From Alphaproteobacteria bacterium (lineage in GTDB: Bacteria > Pseudomonadota > Alphaproteobacteria > Caulobacterales > Aquidulcibacteraceae), in contig WGOB01000060.1 in the NCBI GenBank assembly GCA_016124255.1, positions 1 to 36,265 of the forward strand: 36,265 nt of DNA, written 5' to 3'. Position 1 is the stretch's first letter; each line of letters begins with the position of its first letter. A program made the position numbers and the translations under genes. The notes beneath the pieces are model-generated. The model was not told where the DNA came from and made no database searches. It saw only the letters and a list, made by a program, of their open reading frames with translations. Positions 32,646-36,265 of the stretch are shown in pieces.

Positions 32646-32789
32646 GTCATGTCCCCTCGAAGATGCGGCGCCGTGCGCCCGTGCTTGGTTCTGATTTTAA
32701 GGCCTTTGCGGCGGAACGCATCCCGGGCGCGACGAGCTGTCGGCGGGTCTCGTGCGCAAGATGCCGCGCGCGGCGGGACTGGAGGCGCC

Positions 32790-33134
32790 TCAGCCCTCGA
32801 CCGCCTGCTGGCCGTGCTCGCCGGTGCGGATGCGGATCACGTCGTTCAGATCGTGCACCCAGATCTTGCCGTCGCCGATCTTGCCGGTGTGGGCGGCTTC
32901 CTGGATCGCGGCGCACACCCGTTCCACCAGCGCCGGGGCGATCGCGACCTCAACCTTCACCTTCGGCAGCAGCTTCACCTCATATTCCGCGCCGCGATAC
33001 ACTTCCGTCTTGCCGCGCTGGCGGCCGAAGCCGCGCACCTCGGACACAGTCATGCCGGCCACGCCCGCGTCCTTGAGCGCGTCCAGCACCGGATCGAGGC
33101 GCGAAGGCTTGATGATGGCGGTGACGAGCTTCAT
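32790..33134 (-). CDS. PII nitrogen regulatory protein
   Basis: 114 aa. MKLVTAIIKPSRLDPVLDAL and the T-loop RGFGRQRGKTEVYRGAEYEV (34-53, in pieces) with uridylylation site Tyr51; C-loop IGDGKIWVHDLNDVIRIRTGE. PII proteins sense 2-oxoglutarate and ATP/ADP and control glutamine synthetase and AmtB. No glnA or amtB lies in the window, so GlnB versus GlnK cannot be decided; start at 33134 (33188 would add a non-family tail). Confidence 0.92.
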   Translation of the reverse strand: MKLVTAIIKPSRLDPVLDALKDAGVAGMTVSEVRGFGRQRGKTEVYRGAEYEVKLLPKVKVEVAIAPALVERVCAAIQEAAHTGKIGDGKIWVHDLNDVIRIRTGEHGQQAVEG

Positions 33135-33200
33135 GGCGTTCCTGAAACCTGTCCGTTTGTCATAATCGCAAGGCGTGGGCGCCGCCAAGCCGGTTCGCGT

Positions 33201-33908
33201 CTAGGTCGCGCGCGCCGACTGCGGCGCGCCGACGCGTCGCCGGGCCGGCGCGCTCGGCGTCGCCGTCAGGCGCTTGACCGCCTCCATCAGGAGCAGCCCG
33301 CCGAACGGGCTCCACAACACGCCGCCGGCGCGCTCGAATGGGTAGGCGAGGCGCGATAGCCACCGGACAGGCGGCAGATAAAGCGCCCGCGCGCGCGCCG
33401 CCGGCTCAAACATCCCGTCCGACAACAGCGTCGCCAGCTGGCCGCGCGAGTACGGCCGGCCGTGCCCGAAAGGCGTGTGCTCGGCGCGGGCCCAAAGCCC
33501 CGCGCGATTGGCGACGATCACGACGAGGCGGCCCTCCGGCGCCATGACGCGCCACACCTCGCGCAGCAGCGCGCGGGCGCTGTCTGCCTCCTCCAGGGCG
33601 TGCACGATCAGCACGCGGTCGAACAGCGCATCCATGAACGGCAGGCGCGTCTCGTCGGCAAGGCAGGCAAGCCCGCGTGCGCCGCTGGGCCAAGCGTGGG
33701 CGCCTTGCGCGGCGGGCATCGCCAGCGCCACGCGCCGCGCGCCGGCGCGGAAGCGATCGAGATAGGGCGCAGCATAGCCGAGGCCCAGGACGTCGCGCCC
33801 ATCGGCATGCGCCCACAGGCTCGCAAGGCGGCGCGCGGCCATCCGTTGCGCGACCCGACCAAGCGGGGCGGCGTAGAAACGCTGGAGAGTCGCAACATCG
33901 ACGCGCAT
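33201..33908 (-). CDS. SAM-dependent methyltransferase (class I)
   Basis: 235 aa. Motif I is degenerate (DVLGLGYAAPYLDRF), followed by the acidic ETRLPFMDALFDRVLIVHALEE strand and REVWRVMAPEGRLVVIVANR, the usual Methyltransf_11 pattern. The C-terminus is hydrophobic/basic. It is divergent from gloB (48 bp apart), a neighbourhood common in alphaproteobacteria. Substrate unknown. Confidence 0.78.
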   Translation of the reverse strand: MRVDVATLQRFYAAPLGRVAQRMAARRLASLWAHADGRDVLGLGYAAPYLDRFRAGARRVALAMPAAQGAHAWPSGARGLACLADETRLPFMDALFDRVLIVHALEEADSARALLREVWRVMAPEGRLVVIVANRAGLWARAEHTPFGHGRPYSRGQLATLLSDGMFEPAARARALYLPPVRWLSRLAYPFERAGGVLWSPFGGLLLMEAVKRLTATPSAPARRRVGAPQSARAT

Positions 33909-33956
33909 CGCGAAATCGCCTTTTTGCGTCAGCGCCGTTTCGGCTTAGGATCGCGC

Positions 33957-34718
33957 ATGCTCGAAATCCATCAATTCCCCTGCCTGGAAGATAATTACGG
34001 CATTCTGGTTCACGATCCGGAAAGCGGCGAGACGACCACGATCGATACCCCCGACGCCGACGCCATCCTCGCGGCGTGCGCGGCGAAGGGCTGGCGCCTC
34101 ACGCAGATCTGGAACACGCATTGGCATCCGGACCATGCCGGGGGCAACGCCCCGCTTAAGGAAAAGACCGGATGCCTCATCACCGGCCCGGCCGAAGTTT
34201 CGCGCATCGGGATGGCGCCGGATCGCGTCGTGGTGGAGGGCGACGGCGTGCATCTGGGCGAAGCGCAGGCCGCGGTGATCGATGTCGGGGGCCATACGCT
34301 GGGGCACATCGCATACTACATCGCCAAGGAGAACGTCGGGTTCGTCGGCGATTCGCTCTTTGCGCTCGGCTGCGGGCGGATGTTCGAAGGCGAGCCGAAG
34401 CAATTCTGGACGAGCCTCTCCAAGCTCGCCGCGCTGCCTGACGACACCACGCTCTATTGCGCGCATGAATACACCGCCTCGAACGCGAAGTTCGCGTTGA
34501 GCGTCGATCCCGACAATGCAGCGCTGCAGACGCGCGCGGAAGAGATCAAGCGCCTGCGCGCGGCGAACAAGCCGACGGTGCCGATGGTGCTGGCCGAGGA
34601 GAAGCGCACCAATCCGTTCCTGCGTGCGCCGATCCTCAAGGCTCGGCTTGGGATGGCCGATGCGCCGGACCACGAAGCGTTCGCGAGAATCCGCGAGATG
34701 AAGGACAATTTTCGGTGA
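33957..34718 (+). CDS. gloB: Hydroxyacylglutathione hydrolase (glyoxalase II)
   Basis: 253 aa metallo-beta-lactamase fold. Binuclear metal motif THWHPDH (54-60), then GGHTLGHIAYYI, GDSLFALGCGRMFEGEP and YCAHEYTASNAKFALSVDP. It hydrolyses S-lactoylglutathione to lactate and glutathione in methylglyoxal detoxification. The start at 33957 (AGGA just upstream) is preferred; an upstream frame to 33462 has no homology. Its TGA overlaps the GTG of the cupin gene by 4 bp. Confidence 0.93.
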   Translation: MLEIHQFPCLEDNYGILVHDPESGETTTIDTPDADAILAACAAKGWRLTQIWNTHWHPDHAGGNAPLKEKTGCLITGPAEVSRIGMAPDRVVVEGDGVHLGEAQAAVIDVGGHTLGHIAYYIAKENVGFVGDSLFALGCGRMFEGEPKQFWTSLSKLAALPDDTTLYCAHEYTASNAKFALSVDPDNAALQTRAEEIKRLRAANKPTVPMVLAEEKRTNPFLRAPILKARLGMADAPDHEAFARIREMKDNFR

Positions 34719-35122
34719 TCAGCGCCGCAGCGATCATCCGTACGCTGAACATGCGCCCGCATCCCGAGGGCGGGCATTTCGTCGAGACCTTCCGCGACGA
34801 GGCCGGGGTCAAAGGCCGCGCGCATGCGACCGCGATCTATTTCCTCCTGCAGCGGTTCGAGGTGTCGCACTGGCACCGGATCGACGCGACGGAAATCTGG
34901 CTCTGGCACGCGGGCGCGCCAATCGAACTGAAGATTGACGAGGCGACCGTCGTGCTCGGGCGCGACATCGCCGCGGGCGAGCGGCCCCAGGCGGTGGTGC
35001 CGGCGCATGCGTGGCAATCAGCGCGCAGCCTTGGGGATTGGACGCTGGTCTCCTGCGTCGTCGCGCCCGGTTTCGAGTACGCGGGCTTCGAACTCGCGCC
35101 GCCGAACTTCGCGCCGCAATGA
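34715..35122 (+). CDS. DUF985 cupin-family protein
   Basis: 135 aa. RPHPEGGHFVETFRD, SHWHRIDATEIWLWHAGAP and the C-terminal CVVAPGFEYAGFELAP match the DUF985/cupin_5 family. One small beta-barrel; the HWHR...E...W residues probably bind a metal or small molecule. Role not known. GTG start coupled to gloB by the GTGA overlap. Confidence 0.82.
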   Translation: MISAAAIIRTLNMRPHPEGGHFVETFRDEAGVKGRAHATAIYFLLQRFEVSHWHRIDATEIWLWHAGAPIELKIDEATVVLGRDIAAGERPQAVVPAHAWQSARSLGDWTLVSCVVAPGFEYAGFELAPPNFAPQ

Positions 35123-35131
35123 TTGGTTGGT

Positions 35132-35209
35132 CATGGCGCGAAGGCGCCGTGACGGAGACCCCATCGCCGAGGCGCGCCGATTGGCATAACCGGCGCGATC
35201 CAGCGCCGG
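35132..35209. terminator. Two hairpins between convergent genes
   Basis: CATGGCGC-GAAG-GCGCCGTG (35132-35151, one wobble) and CCGGCGC-GATCCA-GCGCCGG (35190-35209) lie in the 93-bp gap between the cupin gene and the exported protein gene. No T-run follows, so they may reduce read-through without being classical terminators. Confidence 0.4.
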
Positions 35210-35215
35210 CGCGCC

Positions 35216-36001
35216 CTAATCCAGGCGGCGATTCTCGGTGAGCAGCACGTTCGAGATCGTGTGCGAGGAGGGGCGCCCGGCATAGCCTTGCGCGGGGTTG
35301 ACGCCGATCGCGAGTTCGCCGTCGCGCAGCTGTGCGCGGGCCTGGTCGCTGCGCTGGATCGTGATGCGCACGACCGATGCGCCCGGCGGCGCCTGCGCCA
35401 CGCCGGCGATTGCGCGCTCCGCCGCGTCGATGATCAGGCCGGCTTCGGCGCCGCGGGCTTCGCGGGGCGCGGTGATGATGATCGGGCGTCCGAGGCGCTG
35501 GGAGGCGATGGTGGAGAGCTGCGTCATGCGCCGCTGATATTGCGCGACCTCGATCGGCGCCGGCGTCAGCCGGGGCGCCGCGCCTTCGGCGCCCGCCGCT
35601 TCGCCGTTGCGGTGCAGGCGGGTGTAGATCGTCACGCCGCCGTTCGGCGTGATGCGCAGCCGAATCTGATCGGCGTCGTCGCGATAAAGTTCGCCGCCGC
35701 CCGATGCGCCGACCGAATGCAGGACGTGCACTTCGGACTCGCCCTCAAACTGCAGAAGCGCTGTGCGCCCCGAGCGGTCAAAGGTGAAGCGCACGCGCGA
35801 ATCCGGCGTCGAATAGCGCGTCGACGGGCCGATGCGCATGTCGTTGGGCTGGCCGTTGAAGCCGGGCGGGAGTTGCTGCGCCTCTGCGGGCGCGCCGACC
35901 CCTGCGCCGAGACCTGTGAGAGCCAGAGCGGCGGCGACCGCGCCCGTGAAGCTCAGCGGACGCGAATTTGGGGGACGAGAGGCCGCGCCGCTCTGGCTCA
36001 T
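35216..36001 (-). CDS. Exported protein of unknown function (DUF4908-like)
   Basis: 261 aa with a Sec signal peptide (AVAAALALTGLGAGVGAPAEAQ, in pieces; cleavage near 42). The mature part has RFTFDRSGRTALLQFEGESEVHVLHS and GELYRDDADQIRLRITPNGGVTIYTR, a beta-rich block, then a helical QYQRRMTQLSTIASQRLGRP and a final VRITIQRSDQARA. It resembles the alphaproteobacterial DUF4908 group, but I am not certain. Role unknown; monocistronic. Confidence 0.7.
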   Translation of the reverse strand: MSQSGAASRPPNSRPLSFTGAVAAALALTGLGAGVGAPAEAQQLPPGFNGQPNDMRIGPSTRYSTPDSRVRFTFDRSGRTALLQFEGESEVHVLHSVGASGGGELYRDDADQIRLRITPNGGVTIYTRLHRNGEAAGAEGAAPRLTPAPIEVAQYQRRMTQLSTIASQRLGRPIIITAPREARGAEAGLIIDAAERAIAGVAQAPPGASVVRITIQRSDQARAQLRDGELAIGVNPAQGYAGRPSSHTISNVLLTENRRLD

Positions 36002-36265
36002 GGGGCCGCTTATGCCCCCTAGAAACGGGCGGTTTTTGGACTTCGTTGCGGCGGCTTCACACCTGTTGTCAAAATGTCACGATCTATTGGCGCGCCGGAA
36101 CCGCGACGGGGACGCCATTGTGGCGGCGCGCCGAGGGCCGGAACCGGCCGTGCTCGTCGAAGCGCTTTGACACTGCGATCGGCGTCCCGCCGTACGGCAA
36201 CGAGAACGGGCGGTGCGAACGATCATCGCGGGGTAAACGCGGCTGCTCCCGCAAGGCCGGCGCCG
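36002..36265. other. Right end: no supported gene
   Basis: 264 bp without a convincing gene. It contains the promoter region of the exported protein and the start of whatever lies to the right. Plus-strand ORFs here have no recognisable homology. Confidence 0.5.

Noticed and set aside
31704-33359. Plus-strand ORF of 551 codons
   Set aside because: Antisense to the DUF885 gene and the PII gene; residue composition is that of a shadow frame.
1-36265. CRISPR array, transposase or prophage
   Set aside because: No regularly spaced repeats, no transposase or integrase motifs were seen; the tRNA-like domains are not accompanied by integrase genes in this window.

Overview
The window is GC-rich DNA from an alphaproteobacterium, most likely from the Caulobacterales/Hyphomonadaceae side. 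This placement is inferred from the FlbT/FlaF flagellin regulators, a flgI-cheL-flbY-type flagellar operon, a perfect TTAA-N7-TTAAC CtrA box, DUF885 and DUF2306 proteins, and general codon bias. No transposase, integrase, CRISPR array or ordinary tRNA gene was seen.

The most unusual part is the left end (about 65-510, minus strand). It reads as one structured non-coding RNA holding two tandem circularly permuted tRNA-like domains. In each, the T-arm and 3' acceptor strand come first, then a 4-nt loop, then the matching 5' acceptor strand and D-arm. Both 7-bp acceptor stems pair completely (one G.U each), and domain 2 (tRNA-Leu-like) also has a perfect 5-bp anticodon stem. A sigma70-like promoter with a 17-nt palindrome in its spacer lies upstream. 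A small hairpin with a T-run lies at the 3' end, and a near-identical 22-nt element precedes each domain. I know of no described bacterial RNA family with this arrangement.

Layout: 0.66-3.7 kb holds an FMN split-barrel protein, a D-threonine aldolase-like PLP enzyme and an FAD sugar-lactone-type oxidase. 3.9-6.0 kb holds a mesaconyl-C4-CoA hydratase-like protein and a family III CoA transferase. 6.0-10.8 kb is a tripartite DevBCA/MacAB-like efflux operon (outer membrane factor, adaptor, ATPase, permease) with a divergent TetR gene and two operator-like sites. 10.8-12.0 kb is a second TetR gene divergent from a DUF2306 membrane protein. 12.1-15.3 kb carries a CoxE-like VWA protein, a secreted protein, a second FMN-type protein and an outer-membrane beta-barrel. 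15.4-18.1 kb holds a TPR-sulfotransferase and the MoxR-type AAA+ ATPase that usually pairs with the VWA protein.

18.2-20.5 kb contains two paralogous proteins of unknown function with a faintly PcfJ-like core. 20.8-27.7 kb is flagellar: flbT, flaF, a large flagellin, a FlaG-like protein and a flagellin-C-terminus-like protein preceded by the CtrA box. On the opposite strand are flgI, a rod-binding FlgJ/CheL, FlbY and an uncharacterised membrane protein. 27.9-30.7 kb is the rpsF-rpsR-rplI ribosomal operon plus a small ORF and divergent fabD. 30.8-36.0 kb holds a DUF885 gene broken by an in-frame TAA, a PII protein, a methyltransferase, gloB, a cupin and an exported protein.
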